Below are positions 12,571-25,583 of a stretch of 64,000 nt of DNA, one piece after another. Made by a program: the position numbers and the translations under genes. The stretch's first letter is position 1; every line of letters starts with the position of its first letter. The DNA comes from Rhodeus uyekii (lineage: Eukaryota > Chordata > Actinopteri > Cypriniformes > Acheilognathidae), in the NCBI GenBank assembly GCA_037043235.1, contig JAWRVZ010000322.1:62001-126000 (forward strand), read 5' to 3'. Below the pieces are notes generated by a model. That model was not told the origin of the DNA. It did not search any database and was given only the letters and a program-made list of their open reading frames with translations.

Positions 12571-14728
12571 TTATTATTATTATTATTATTCTGCCGTACT
12601 TCTTATCGTGCAGACCAAACCGTAAGGTCTAGAGACTTGAAAGTTGGTCAGATGGTAGGTCTCAATTTGGGGAGAACGTATCAAAATATGACGCAAATCG
12701 GGCAATAGGTGGCGCTACAGCGACTACAAACGCGTACACGCTCATAACTCGTAAACCGTTTGTCGTACACTCAAGTGTCTTATATCCCTGGAATCCTTGG
12801 CTCAAGACTTAAAAAATGTATATCTCCGATTTCATTTCCGCCTATAAAAATTTTCCGCCATTTTGAATTTTCTGAAAAAAAATTTTTTCGAACTCCTCAT
12901 AGGCCGTTTGTCCAAATCACGCAAAATTTCACACGCATCATCTAGAGACTCTCATGACCAAAAGTTGTCAAAGGAATTTTAATCGGTGATTCACGCTTGC
13001 AACAAGACAATAAAACGTTCGCATAAGGCGGAGACACTTTTGCTAAAATCGTAATAGCTCTGGAACGCAAAGAGATAATCTCACCAAACTTCACATAGTC
13101 ATGTATAAGCTCAATTTGTGGTCACACCAAAAAAACTGCGATGATTGACCACTTGGTGGCGCTATATTGCGAAAAAAACACTCAATCACCTGTACAGGGT
13201 CACATGGTAGTCCGATTGACCTGAGACTTGTCATGCACGGTCTTTGTCCAAGGGTCCATGATGGTCTATGAGGACATTGGTGTATCTCAAAAAACATGAC
13301 CGTCATCGGCCAATGAACTTTGAGCATCAATTAGACTAGCTTAACGAAGGTCGATCGGAACGAAACTCGATGGGCGTGTTTGACTCATGGCCCTAGTGGT
13401 CTGTCAGAATTTTGAAGAAAATCGGACACTAGTTGGCGCTAACGAGTTTTTTGCGTCTCTACTCACGTGGTGTTTCACGCATCCACAAAATATTGATATC
13501 ATCTGATAGATCTCCTCATACTGAACAACTTTGCCTCAAGAACCACTGCTGTCAATCAAATTGTTTGCGAAATATTGGAGATTTTTGAAATTTCAAATTT
13601 TTCGAACTCGTCATAGGCCGTCAATCTCACTGGCTTGAAAATTCACACGCATCATCTAGGGACACTCAAGGCAAAAAGTTGTCAAAGGATTTTCGATTAG
13701 TTAAACCGTTCAGCAGATACAATTTTTCATATATTTCTGATTTGGCCTATTGTGATTAAAATGTCTATATATCTTGTCCAAAAACAAGAAACTTCACAAA
13801 ACTGTGTAAATGTTAAGAACAAGACATTATGAAGAAACTTGTGAGGTTTCATGTATTTCTGATGCTCGTACGGCTCACAATAAATTATAAACCATCTACA
13901 TTTTAAAATCTTAGAAAAGCTGTAATACTAGTTTTGTCCACAAGAGAAACGTCACAGATCTGTGAACATGTTAAGAACAAGTCATTTTGAAGAAATGTGT
14001 CAGGTCTCAAGTATTTCTGATGCTCATAGGGCTCACAATAAATTACAAATGATCTACATTTTAAAATCTTAGAAAAGCTGTAATACTACTTTTGTCCACA
14101 AGAGGCACCATCAGGCTAGAAAATCTTTTTATGTGGTGAATAAGTCAGATTGACATAGACTGACATAAACCGACAGAACAGTTCAGATGTTCAGCTCACA
14201 ATATTAATATCATTTAATCTTCTCAGTCTGAACATCTTTGAAAGATGTCTATTCATTGTTTGCACAGAGTAGAAACTTCACAGAACTGTGCTCATTAGGA
14301 AAACTAGTCAGATTGACAAAAAAAGGTCATAACAGTTCAAATGATATGGCGTGTAGTGTTAAACATATCCACATTATTATCATTTGATAGATCTTCCCAT
14401 ACTGAAAAAATTTGTAACATGTCTATATATCATTTACACAAACTAGAAACTTCATAAAGCTCTGTTTATGTGGAGAACAAGTCAGATTGACATAGACCGA
14501 CATACACCGACATAACTGTTCATATGTTCAGTTCACAATGTCAATATCATTTGATCTTCTCATTCTGAACATCTTTGAAATATGTCTATACATTGTTTAC
14601 ACAAAGTAGAAACTTCACAGAACTGTGCACATTACGAGAACTAGTCAGATTGACCACAAACAGTCATGACAGCTCAGATGGTCCTGCTCCGTTTGAACCC
14701 CGGTCATTGCTGCTAGCAGCTATATTTA
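12571..14728 (+). mobile_element. Family B body and tail without adjacent head
   Basis: It begins with seven TTA units and TCTGCCGTACTTC. It carries the subtype marked by CTTCACATAGTCATG and the GACATAGAC repeat block at the 3' end. It ends CGTTTGAACCCC, GCTGCTAGCAGC, TATATTTA. Bracket order assigns it the head at 6229. Confidence 0.8.
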
Positions 14729-14785
14729 GGGGTTCAAACGCGAAGCGTTGAAAACCTATTGTAATTGTTAGGATTTTTATTATTA
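14729..14785 (+). mobile_element. Isolated family B head
   Basis: Complete head with the AACGC-GAA-GCGTT stem and a short ATTATTA tract, then another head. Bracket order assigns it the body at 17586-19812. Confidence 0.8.
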
Positions 14786-17585
14786 GGGGTTCAAACGCGA
14801 AGCGTTGAAAACCTATTGTAATCGTTAAGATTTTTATTATTATTATTATTATTATTCTGTCGAACTTCCGATCGTGCAGACCAAACTGTAAGGTCTAGAG
14901 ACTTGAAAGTTGGCCAGATGGTAGGTCTCAATTTGGGGGGAACGTATCAAAACATGACGCAAATCGGCCTATAGGTGGCGCTACAGCCACTTAAAACGCG
15001 TAATCACTTATAACTCGTAAACCGTTTGTCCTACACTAAAGTGTCTTATATCTCTGAAATCCTTGGCTCAAGACTTAAAAAATGTATATCTCCGATTTCA
15101 TTTCCGTCTATAAAAATTTTCCGCCATTTTGAATTTTCTGGAAAAAAAAATTTTCGAACTCCTCATAGACCGTTTGTCCAAATCATGCGAAACTTCACAC
15201 GCATCATCTAGAGAATCTCCTGACCAAAAGTTGTTCAAAGAATTTTGATCAGTGATTCACGCTCGCAACAGGACGTCCAAACGTCTGAATAGGGCGGAGC
15301 CTATTTTGCTAAAATCGTAATAATTCTGGAACGCAAAGAGATAATCTCACCAAACTTGAAACACTCATGTATGAGCAAGTTTTGTGGTCACCCTAAAAAA
15401 GCTGCAACGATTCACCACTTGGTGGCGCTATATTACGAAAAAAACACAAAAACATCTGTACATGTGCACTCGTTAATCCGATTTACTTCAAACTTGTCAT
15501 GCACGGTCTTTGTCCAATGGGCCATGATGGTCTATGAGGATATTGGCGTATCTCAAAAAACATGGCCGTTATCGGCCAATGAAGTTTAAGCATAAATTAG
15601 ACCAGCTTAACGAACTTCGATCGGAACGAAACTCAATGAGCGTATTTGACTCATAGTCCTAAAGGTCAGTCACAAATTTTAAAGAAATCGGCCACTAGTT
15701 GGCGCTAACGAGTTTTTTGCGTCTCTACTCACGTGGTGTTTCACACATCCTCACAATATTGATATCATCTGTTAGATCTCCTCATACTGAGCAACTTTGC
15801 TTCAAGAACCACTGCTGTCAATCAAATTGTTTTTGAAATATTGGAGATTTTAGAAAATAAAATTTTTCGAACTAGTCATAGGCCGTCAATACGATTGGCT
15901 TGAAAATTCACACACATCATCTAAGGACACTCAAGGCAAAAAGTTATTCAAAGAATTTCGATCAGTTAAACCGTTCAGCAGATACAATTTTTCATATATT
16001 TCTGATTTGGTCTATTGTGATTAAAATGTCTATATATCTTGTGCACAAACAAAAAACATCACAGAACTGTGAACTTGTTAAGAACACGTCATTTTGAAGA
16101 AATGTGTCAGGTTTCATGTATTTCTGATGCTCATAGGGCTCACAATAAATTATAAACTATCTATATTTTAAAATCTCAGTAAAGCTGTAATATTAGTTTT
16201 GTCCACAAGAGGCACCGTCAGGCTAGGAAATCTTTTTATTCCAATTTCAGTTAGAAGAATCTTTGCTCACATCTTGTTTCACACATCCACACTATTTTAG
16301 TATTTGATAGATCTTCCCATTCTGCATAATAACCAATTTACACTAAAAAATGATTGCTGTAATATTACTTGTCCACAAGAGGGAGCCACAGGATAAGAAA
16401 TCTTTTTATTCCAATTTCTGAATTTGTTTTTCTTTTAATATGTGAACAATTTCTATATTGGCTGTCACAGTACACTCGTTTATTCGATTGACTTGAAACT
16501 TGTCATGCACGGTCTTTATCCAAGGGTCCATGATGATCTATGAAGATATTGCCATATCTCAAAAAACATGGCCGTCATCGACCAATGAATTTTGAGCATC
16601 AATTAGACCAACTTAACAAAGGTCAATTGCAACGAAATTTGATGGGAGTGTTTGGATGACTTGTGGTGCTAAAAACAACCACACAATATTATTATAATTT
16701 GATAAATCTCCTCATAATGAAAAATTCATTACCAACTACAAGAGGGAACCACAGGAAAAGTATATAAGTATATTTTTTTATGTATATGTGGAAATAAAAT
16801 TCAAACTTTCGCTAAATTCATAATAACTCTGGATTGCAAAGAGATAATCTCACCAAACTTGAAATACTCATGTAAGAGCTTATTTTGTGGTCAAACTAAA
16901 ACATCTGCAACGATTGACCACTTGGTGGCGCTATATTATGAAAAAAAAACACTAAAACATCTGTACATGTGCACTCGTTAGTCCGATTAACTTCAAACTT
17001 GTCATGCACGTGGAGAACAAGTCAGATTGACATAGACTGACATAACAGTTCAGATGACATGACATGTAGTGTTAAACACATTCACACTATATTAATATCA
17101 TTTGATAGATCTTCTCATACTGAACAAACTTCATAAAACTGTGATTATGTGGCGAACAAATTGACATAAACTGACATAACAGATCATATGACGTGTTAAG
17201 CACATCAACACAATACTGAAATCATTTGATAGATCTTCTCATTCTGAACAACTGTAATATGGTTACATATGGTTTTCATAAAGTAAAAACTTCACAAAAC
17301 GCAGTTTATGTGGAGAACAAGTCAGAATTACATACATTGACTGACATAAGCTGACAACAGATCAGATGGCGTGTGGTGTTAAATACCCACAAAAAAATCA
17401 GTATAATTTGATAGATCTTCTCATTCCTAACTTCTTTGATGTTTATACATTGTTTGCACAACCTAGAAACTTCACAGAACTGTGCACATTAGGAGAACTA
17501 CTCAAATTGACAAAAAATCGTCATAACCGCTCAGATGAACTTGCGACGTTTGAACCCCGTTGATTGATGCTTGCAGCTATATTTA
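14786..17585 (+). mobile_element. Family B element, complete, chimeric body
   Basis: At 2800 bp this is the longest B element without a foreign insertion. Up to about 17006 it follows the subtype with CTTGAAACACTCATG and GTGCACAAACAAAAAAC. From 17008 (GTGGAGAACAAGTCAGATTG) it switches to the 3' block of the other subtype, joined inside GTCATGCACG. This looks like recombination or template switching between B subtypes. Confidence 0.8.
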
Positions 17586-19812
17586 TTATTATTATTATTA
17601 TTCTGTCGAACTTCCGATCGTGCAGACCAAACTGTAAGGTCTAGAGACTTGAAAGTTGGCCAGATGGTAGGTCTCAATTTGGGGGGAACGTATCAAAACA
17701 TGACGCAAATCGGCCTATAGGTGGCGCTACAGCCACTTAAAACGCGTAATCACTCATAACTCGTAAACCGTTTGTCCTACACTAAAGTGTCTTATATCTC
17801 TGGAATCCTTGGCTCAAGACTTAAAAAATGTATATCTCCGATTTCATTTCCGTCTATAAAAATTTTCCGCCATTTTGAATTTTCTGAAAAAATTTTTTTT
17901 CGAACTCCTCATAGACCGTTTGTCCAAATCATGCGAAACTTCACACGCATCATCTAGAGAATCTCCTGACCAAAAGTTGTTCAAAGAATTTTGATCAGTG
18001 ATTCTCGCTCGCAACAGGACGTCCAAACGTCTGAATAGGGCGGAGCCTATTTTGCTAAAATCGTAATAACTCTGGAACGCAAAGAGATAATCTCACCAAA
18101 CTTGAAACACTCATGTATGAGCTAGTTTTGTGGTCACCCTAAATAAGCTGCAACGATTCACCACTTGGTGGCGCTATATTACTAAAAAAACACAAAAACA
18201 TCTGTACATGTGCACTCGTTAATCCGATTTACTTCAAACTTGTCATGCACGGTCTTTGTCCAATGGGCCATGATGGTCTATGAGGATATTGGCGTATCTC
18301 AAAAAACATGGCCGTTATCGGCCAATGAAGTTTAAGCATAATTTAGACCAGCTTAACGAACTTCGATCGGAACGAATTTCAATGAGCATATTTGACTCAT
18401 AGCCCTAAAGGTCAGTCACAAATTTTAAAGAAATCGGCCACTAGTTGGCGCTAACGAGTTTTTTGCGTCTCTACTCACGTGGTGTTTCACACATCCTCAC
18501 AATATTGATATCATCTGTTAGATCTACTCATACTGAGCAACTTTGCTTCAAGAACCACTGCTGTCAATCAAATTGTTTTTGAAATATATGAGATTTTAGA
18601 AAATTAAAATTTTTCGAACTAGTCATAGGCCGTCAATACGATTGGCTTGAAAATTCACACACATCATCTAGGGACACTCAAGGCAAAAAGTTATTCAAAG
18701 AATTTCGATTAGTTAAACCGTTCAGCAGATACAATTTTTCATATATTTCTGATTTGGTCTATTGTGATTAAAATGTCTATATATCTTGTGCACAAACAAA
18801 AAACATCACATAACTGTGAACATGTTAAGAACACATCATTTTGAAGAAATGTGTCAGGTTTCATGTATTTCTGATGCTCATAGGGCTCACAATAAATTAT
18901 TAACTATCTATATTTTAAAATCTCAGTAAAGCTGTAATACTACTTTTGTCCACAAGAGGCAGCGCTGGGCTAGGAAATCTTTTTATTCCAATTTCAGATA
19001 GCAGACTCTCTGATCACATCTTGTTTCACACATCCACACTATATTAATATTTGATAGATCTTCTCACACTGGATAACCCATTAAAACTGGAAGATTATGG
19101 CTGTAATATTACTTGTCCACAAGAGGGAGCCACAGGATCAGAAATCTTTTTATTCCAATTTCTGAATTTGTTTTTCTTTTAATATGTGAACAATTTCTAA
19201 ATTGGCTGTCACGGTACACTCGTTTATTCGATTGACTTGAAACTTGTCATGCACTGTCTTCATCCAAGGGTCCATGATGGTCTATGAGGATATTGGCATA
19301 TCTCAAAAAACATGGCCGTCATCGTCATCATGAAACTTGATGGGAGTGTTTGGATGACGTGGTGCTAATCACAACCTCACAATAGTAATATCATTTGATA
19401 AATCTCCTCATAATGAACAACTCATTACCAACTGAAAGATGATGGCTGTGATATTAATTTTGTCCTCAAGAGGGAACCACAGGATAAGAAATCTGTTTAT
19501 ATCTTTTTTTATGTATATGTGGATATAAAATTCACACTTTCACTAAATTCATAATAACTCTGGATTGCAAAGAGATAATCTCACCAAACTTGAAAAACTC
19601 ATGTAAGAGCTCCTTTTGTGGTCACACAAAAAAATCTGCAACAATTGACCACTTGGTGGCGCTATATTATGAAAAAAAACACGTAACCATCTGTACATGT
19701 GCACTCGTTGGTCCGATTGACTTGAAACTTGTCATGCACCTTCTTTGTCCAATGGGCCTTGATGGTCTTGCGACGTTTGAACCCCGTTGATTGGTGCTTG
19801 CAGCTATATTTA
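17586..19812 (+). mobile_element. Family B body and tail without adjacent head
   Basis: Closely similar to the first part of 14786-17585 but keeps its own subtype's 3' end. The tail arm is CGTTTGAACCCC followed by GTTGATTGGTGCTTGCAGC, so the 3' hairpin is weakened (GGTGC opposite GCAGC). Assigned to the head at 14729. Confidence 0.8.
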
Positions 19813-21974
19813 TTATTATTATTATTATTATTATTCTTCTGCCGTAATGCGTCTCGTGCAGACCAAACCGTGAGGTCTAGAGACTTGAAACTTTGTCAGA
19901 TGGTAGGTCTCAATTTGGGGAGAACGTATCAAAATATGACGCAAATCGGGCTATAGGTGGCGCTACAGCGACTACAAACGCGTACATGTTCATAACTCGT
20001 AAACCGTTTGTCGTACACTCAAGTGTCTTATATCTCTGGAATCCTTGGCTCAAAACTTAAAAAATGTATATCTCCGATTTCATTTCCGCCTATAAAAATT
20101 TTCCGCCATTTTGAATTTTCTGAAAAAAAAAGTTTTCAAACTCCTCATAGACCGTTTGTCCAAATAACGCGAAACTTCACACATATCATCTAGAGACTCT
20201 CATGACCAAAAGTTATTCAAATAATTTTGATCGGTGATTCACGCTTGCAACAACACGCTAAAACGTTCGCATAAGGCGGAGACACTTTTGCTAAAATCGT
20301 AATAGCTCTGGAACGCAAAGAGATAATCTCACCAAACTTCACATAGTCATGTATAAGCTCAATTTGTGGTCACACCAAAAAAACTGCGATGATTGACCAC
20401 TTGGTGGCGCTATATTGCGAAAAAAACACTCAATCACCTGTACAGGGTCACATGGTAGTCCGATTGACCTGAGACTTGTCATGCACGGTCTTTGTCCAAG
20501 GGTCCATGATGGTCTATGAGGACATTGGTGTATCTCAAAAAACATGACCGTCATCGGCCAATGAACTTTGAGCATCAATTAGACCAGCTTAACGAAGGTC
20601 GATCGGAACGAAACTCGATGGGCGTGTTTGACTCATGGCCCTAGTGGTCTGTCAGAATTTTGAAGAAAATCGGACACTAGTTGGCGCTAACGAGTTTTTT
20701 GCGTCTCTACTCACGTGGTGTTTCATGCATCCACAAAATATTGATATCATCTGATAGATCTCCTCATACTGAACAACTTTGCCTCAAGAACCACTGCTGT
20801 CAATCAAATTGTTTGCGAAATATTGGAGATTTTTGAAATTTCAAATTTTTCGAACTCGTCATAGGCCGTCAATCTCACTGTCTTGAAAATTCACATGCAT
20901 CATCTAGGGACACTCAAGGCAAAAAGTTGTCAAAGGATTTTCGATTAGTTAAACCGTTCAGCAGATACAATTTTTCATATATTTCTGATTTGGCCTATTG
21001 TGATTAAAATGTCTATATATCTTGTCCAAAAACAAGAAACTTCACAAAACTGTGTAAATGTTAAGAACAAGACATTATGAAGAAACTTGTGAGGTTTCAT
21101 GTATTTCTGATGCTCGTACGGCTCACAATAAATTATAAACCATCTACATTTTAAAATCTTAGAAAAGCTGTAATACTAGTTTTGTCCACAAGAGAAACGT
21201 CACAGATCTGTGAACATGTTAAGAACAAGTCATTTTGAAGAAATGTGTCAGGTCTCATGTATTTCTGATGCTCATAGGGCTCACAATAAATTAAAAATGA
21301 TCTACATTTTAAAATCTTAGAAAAGCTGTAATACTACGTTTGTCCACAAGAGGCACCATCAGGCTAGAAAATCTTTTTATGTGGAGAACAAGTCAGATTG
21401 ACATAGACTGACATAAACCGACAGAACAGTTCAGATGTTCAGTTCACAATATTAATATCATTTAATCTTCTCAGTCTGAACATCTTTGAAAGATGTCTAT
21501 TCATTGTTTGCACAGAGTAGAAACTTCACAGAACTGTGTTCATTAGGAAAACTAATCAGATTGACAAAAAAAGGTCATAACGGTTCAAATGATATGACGT
21601 GTAGTGTTAAACATATCCACATTGTTATCATTTGATAGATCTTCCCATACTGAAATTTTTTGTAACGTCTATATATCATTTACTCAAAATAGAAACTTCA
21701 TAAAGCTCTGTTTATGTGGAGAACAAGTCAGATTGACATAGACTGACATAAACCGACATAACTGTTCATATGTTCAGTTCACAATGTCAATATCATTTGA
21801 TCTTCTCATTCTGAACATCTTTGAAAGATGTCTATACATTGTTTACACAAAGTAGAAACTTCACAGAACTGTGCACATTAGGAGAACTAGTCAGATTGAC
21901 CACAAACCGTCATGACAGCTCAGATGGTCTTGCGACGTTTGAACCCCGGTCATTGCTGCTTGCAGCTATATTTA
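19813..21974 (+). mobile_element. Family B body and tail without adjacent head
   Basis: It begins with a TTA tract and CTTCTGCCGTAATGCG, a body start shared with 25584 and 42952. It has the GACATAGAC repeat block at the 3' end. Ends CGTTTGAACCCC, GCTGCTTGCAGC, TATATTTA. Assigned to the head at 6178, so the element enclosing 6229-19812 would end here. Confidence 0.8.
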
Positions 21975-23431
21975 TTATTAGGGGTTCAAACGCGAAGCGT
22001 TGAAAACCTATTGTAATCGTTAAGATTTTTATTATTATTATTATTATTATTCTGGCTCAAGACTTAAAAAATGTATATCTCCGATTTCATTTCCGTCTAT
22101 AAAAATTTTCCGCCATTTTGAATTTTCTGAAAAAAAATTTTTTCGAACTCCTCATAGACCGTTTGTCCAAATCATGCGAAACTTCACACGCATCATCTAG
22201 AGAACCTCCTGACCAAAAGTTGTTGAAAGAATTTTGATCAGTGATTCTCGCTCGCAACAGGACATCCAAACGTCTGAATAGGGCGGAGCCTCTTTCGCTA
22301 AAATCGTAATTATTCTGGAACGCAAAGAGATAATCTCACCAAACTTGAAATGCTCATGTATGAGCTAGTTTTTTGGTCACGCTAAAAAATCTGCAACGAT
22401 TGACCACTTGGTGGCGCTATATTACGAAAAAAACACTAAAACATTTGTACATGTGCACTCGTTAGTCCGATTGACTTGAAACTTGTCATGCATGGTCTTT
22501 GTCCAATGACCGATGATAATCTATGAGGATATTGCCGTATCTCAAAAAACATGGCTGTCATGGGCCAATGAAATTTGAGCATCAATTAGACCAACTTAAC
22601 GAACCTTGATCGGAATGAAACTCGATGAGCGTGTTTGACTCATGGCCCTAGAGGTCTGTCAGAATTTTAAAAGAAATCAGCCACTAGTTGGCGCTAACGA
22701 GTTTTTTTGCATCTCTAATCACGTGGTGTTTCACACATCCTCACAATATTGATATCATCTGTTAGATCGTCTCATACTGAGCAACTTTGCCTCAAGAACC
22801 ACTGCTGTAAATCGAATTGTTAGCGAAATATTGGAGATTTTAGAAAATAATTTTTTTTCGAACTAGTCATAGGCCGTCGATACTATTGGCTTGAAAATTC
22901 ACACGCATCATCTAAGGGCGCTCAAGGCAAAAAGTTATTCAAAGAATTTCGATCAGTTAAACCGTTCAGCAGATACAATTTTTCATATATTTCTGATTTG
23001 GCCTATTGTGATTAAAATGTCTATATATCTTGTGCACAAACAAAAAACGTCACAGAACTGTGAACATGTTAAGAACAAGTCATTTTGAAGAAGTGTGTCT
23101 GGTTTCATGTATTTCTGATGCTCATAGGGCTCACAATAAATTATAAACTATCTATATTTAAAAATCTCAGTAAAGCTGTAATACTAGTTTTGTCCACAAG
23201 AGGCACCGTCAGGCTAGGAAATCTTTTTTTTCCAATTTTAGTTAGAAGAATCTTTGCTCACATCTTGTTTCACACATCCACACTATTTTAGTATTTGATA
23301 GATCTTTCCATACTGAATAAAAACCAATTAAAACTGAAAAAAATGATGGCTGTAATATTACTTGTCCACAAGAGGGAGCCACAGGATAAGAAATCTTTTT
23401 ATTCCAATTTCTGAATTTGTTTTTCTTTTAA

Positions 23432-24913
23432 AACCCCTTCAGACCTGAAATAGGTCCCAGAAAAAATAAATAAAATAAAATACCATTAAATTAGGGAGGG
23501 CATAGGGCATATATTAAGGAGTCAAAAAAAAAAAAATTCATAACTCCTTCATAGAAATTTTTGATGTCCATTGTAATGGACATCAGGACTAAAGCGTTGT
23601 AAATCAGATTGCTATAAAGTCCTATAGACAATAAAAAAATTGATATAATTTATTTATTTATTTATTTTTTTTTTTACATTTCTAGGTCAAGAACCTGAAC
23701 AATATAACATTTCAACTTTAATTTTTTTTGTACAGATTTGCACATTTTTAACAAAATACACCTCTCATGGGAAATGCATTGGGAGACTGCAAACAGTGAC
23801 TTTACACACACACATAGGCTGTGTGTTTCTATCCAGGTATTCCCAAGTGGCACAGAGCAGTAGTGCATCTTGCACTGATCACAGAATTGTATACTCTGCA
23901 TATTACATTTTTTCACAAATGTAGTATTACTGTGATAACTGTATTTTTTATCTCATATCTCATATCTCAGAACATTACATATTTGGCTCTTGAGACAATA
24001 ATAGCCCATTCTGTCAATCTTAGAGCTGTTGGCCACTTTTAGATGGAGTGTCCACCCCATCTGGTGGGAATTTCACAACATTACACCACTGTTTTTTGTT
24101 GTTGTTTTTTTTGTTTTTTTTCTTATGCCCCCCACTGGCCATAACAGCAAATAACATTATGATACCACATTAGGACATCTGTACAATACCTGTAAACATT
24201 TTTTTTTTGTGGATATTGTATTTATTAGGTCCTACAGATCCCAAATAGCAAGAAAAATTATAAGATGCACAGATAGATATGCAAAGAGGATCTATAATAA
24301 ATTTCAATATGCATATCTGAATGGGCATTGACTGAATGGGCATTGAATGGGTATTGACAATACCTGTAAACATTTTTTTTGTGGATATTGTATTTATTAG
24401 GTCCTACAGATCCCAAAAAGCAAGAAAAATTATAAAATGCACAGATAGATATGCAAAGAGGATCTATAATAAATCTCAATATGCATATCTGAATGGGCAT
24501 TGATTAGGTGACACTGAGACCTGGTGTCCATTACAATGGACATGCATTTTTCAAAAAATCCTGAGAAAAAACTTGCAGGTCTCCAATCGATTTTTTACTT
24601 TTATTAGTAAGTTAAATCTCTCTATTTTACATACCAACTGTGAAATTTTGGCAAACATTTCAAAGATTGAAAATATAACTGTAGAAAATGCAGCTTCCTT
24701 CTGTAGGTGAAAAACGGCGCCCCCGTGCTTCACTTCAAATGTTGTGGGTTTTTAAAAATTTCCACATCCAGAACTTTACTGCCATCTAGAGGATGACAAG
24801 GGTCCAATCTCTTGGGGTGCATGCTTTAAATTAGGAAAAATGCTCAAAAAGTTAAAAAAAAAGGGGCGTGAAATGTCATGTCCATTGTAATGGACACCAG
24901 GTCTGAAGGGGTT
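23432..24913 (+). mobile_element. TTAA-target non-autonomous DNA transposon (piggyBac- or Kolobok-like)
   Basis: Terminal inverted repeats AACCCCTTCAGACCTG and CAGGTCTGAAGGGGTT are perfect complements and are flanked by TTAA (23428-23431 and 24914-24917). Related B copies without the insert read CTTTTAATATG across the site (for example near 16437), which proves an insertion with TTAA duplication. The inside has a near-palindrome TGATGTCC/GGACATCA at 23562-23585 and related GTCCATT/AATGGAC motifs near 24530 and 24880. No transposase ORF is seen. TTAA duplication is known for both piggyBac and Kolobok families; I cannot choose between them. Confidence 0.85.
24185..24507 (+). repeat. Two tandem ~174-bp copies inside the TTAA element
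   Basis: AATACCTGTAAACATT begins copies at 24185 and 24359. Both run through GATCCCAAA, AAGATGCACAG or AAAATGCACAG, and AATGGGCATTGA. A direct duplication within the transposon. Confidence 0.85.
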
Positions 24914-25583
24914 TTAATATGTGAACAATTTCTAAATTGGCTGTCACGGTACACTCGTTTATTCGATTGACTTGAAACTTGTCATGCACTGTCCTTATCC
25001 AAGGGTCCATGATGGTCTATGAAGATATTGGCATATCTCAAAAAACATGGCCGTCATCGGCCAATGAAGTTTGAGCATCAATTAGACCAACTTAACAAAG
25101 GTCGATTGCAACGAAACTTGATGGGAGTGTTTGGATGAAATGTAGTGCTAAACACAACTACACAATATTAATATTGTTTGATAAATCTCCTCATAATGAA
25201 TAACTCATCACCAACTGAAAGATGATGGCTGTCATAATATTTTTGTCCACAATAGGGAACCACAGGATAAGAAATCTTTTTTATGTATATATGGATATAA
25301 AATTCACACTTTCGCTAAAATCTTAATAACTCTGGATTGCAAAGAGATAATCTCACCAAACTTGAAATACTCATGTAAGAGCTCATTTTGTGGTAACACT
25401 AAAAAATCTGCAACGATTGACCACTTGGTGGCGCTATATTATGAAAAAAACACTAAAACATCTGTACATGTGCACTTGTTAGTCCGATTGACTTCAAACT
25501 TGTCATGCACGTTCTTTGTCCAATGGGCCTTGATGGTCTTGCTAAGTTTGAACCCCGGTGATTGCTGCTTGCAGCTATATTTA

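Larger units (their letters stand above)
21981..25583 (+). mobile_element. Family B element with 5' body deletion and an inserted TTAA element
   Basis: The head and TTA tract are intact, but the body starts at GGCTCAAGACTT, skipping about 200 bp that other copies have between TTCTG and this point. A 1482-bp TTAA-type element is inserted at 23432. Without it the element is about 2.1 kb. The 3' arm is AAGTTTGAACCCC, with hairpin GCTGCTTGCAGC. Confidence 0.85.
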
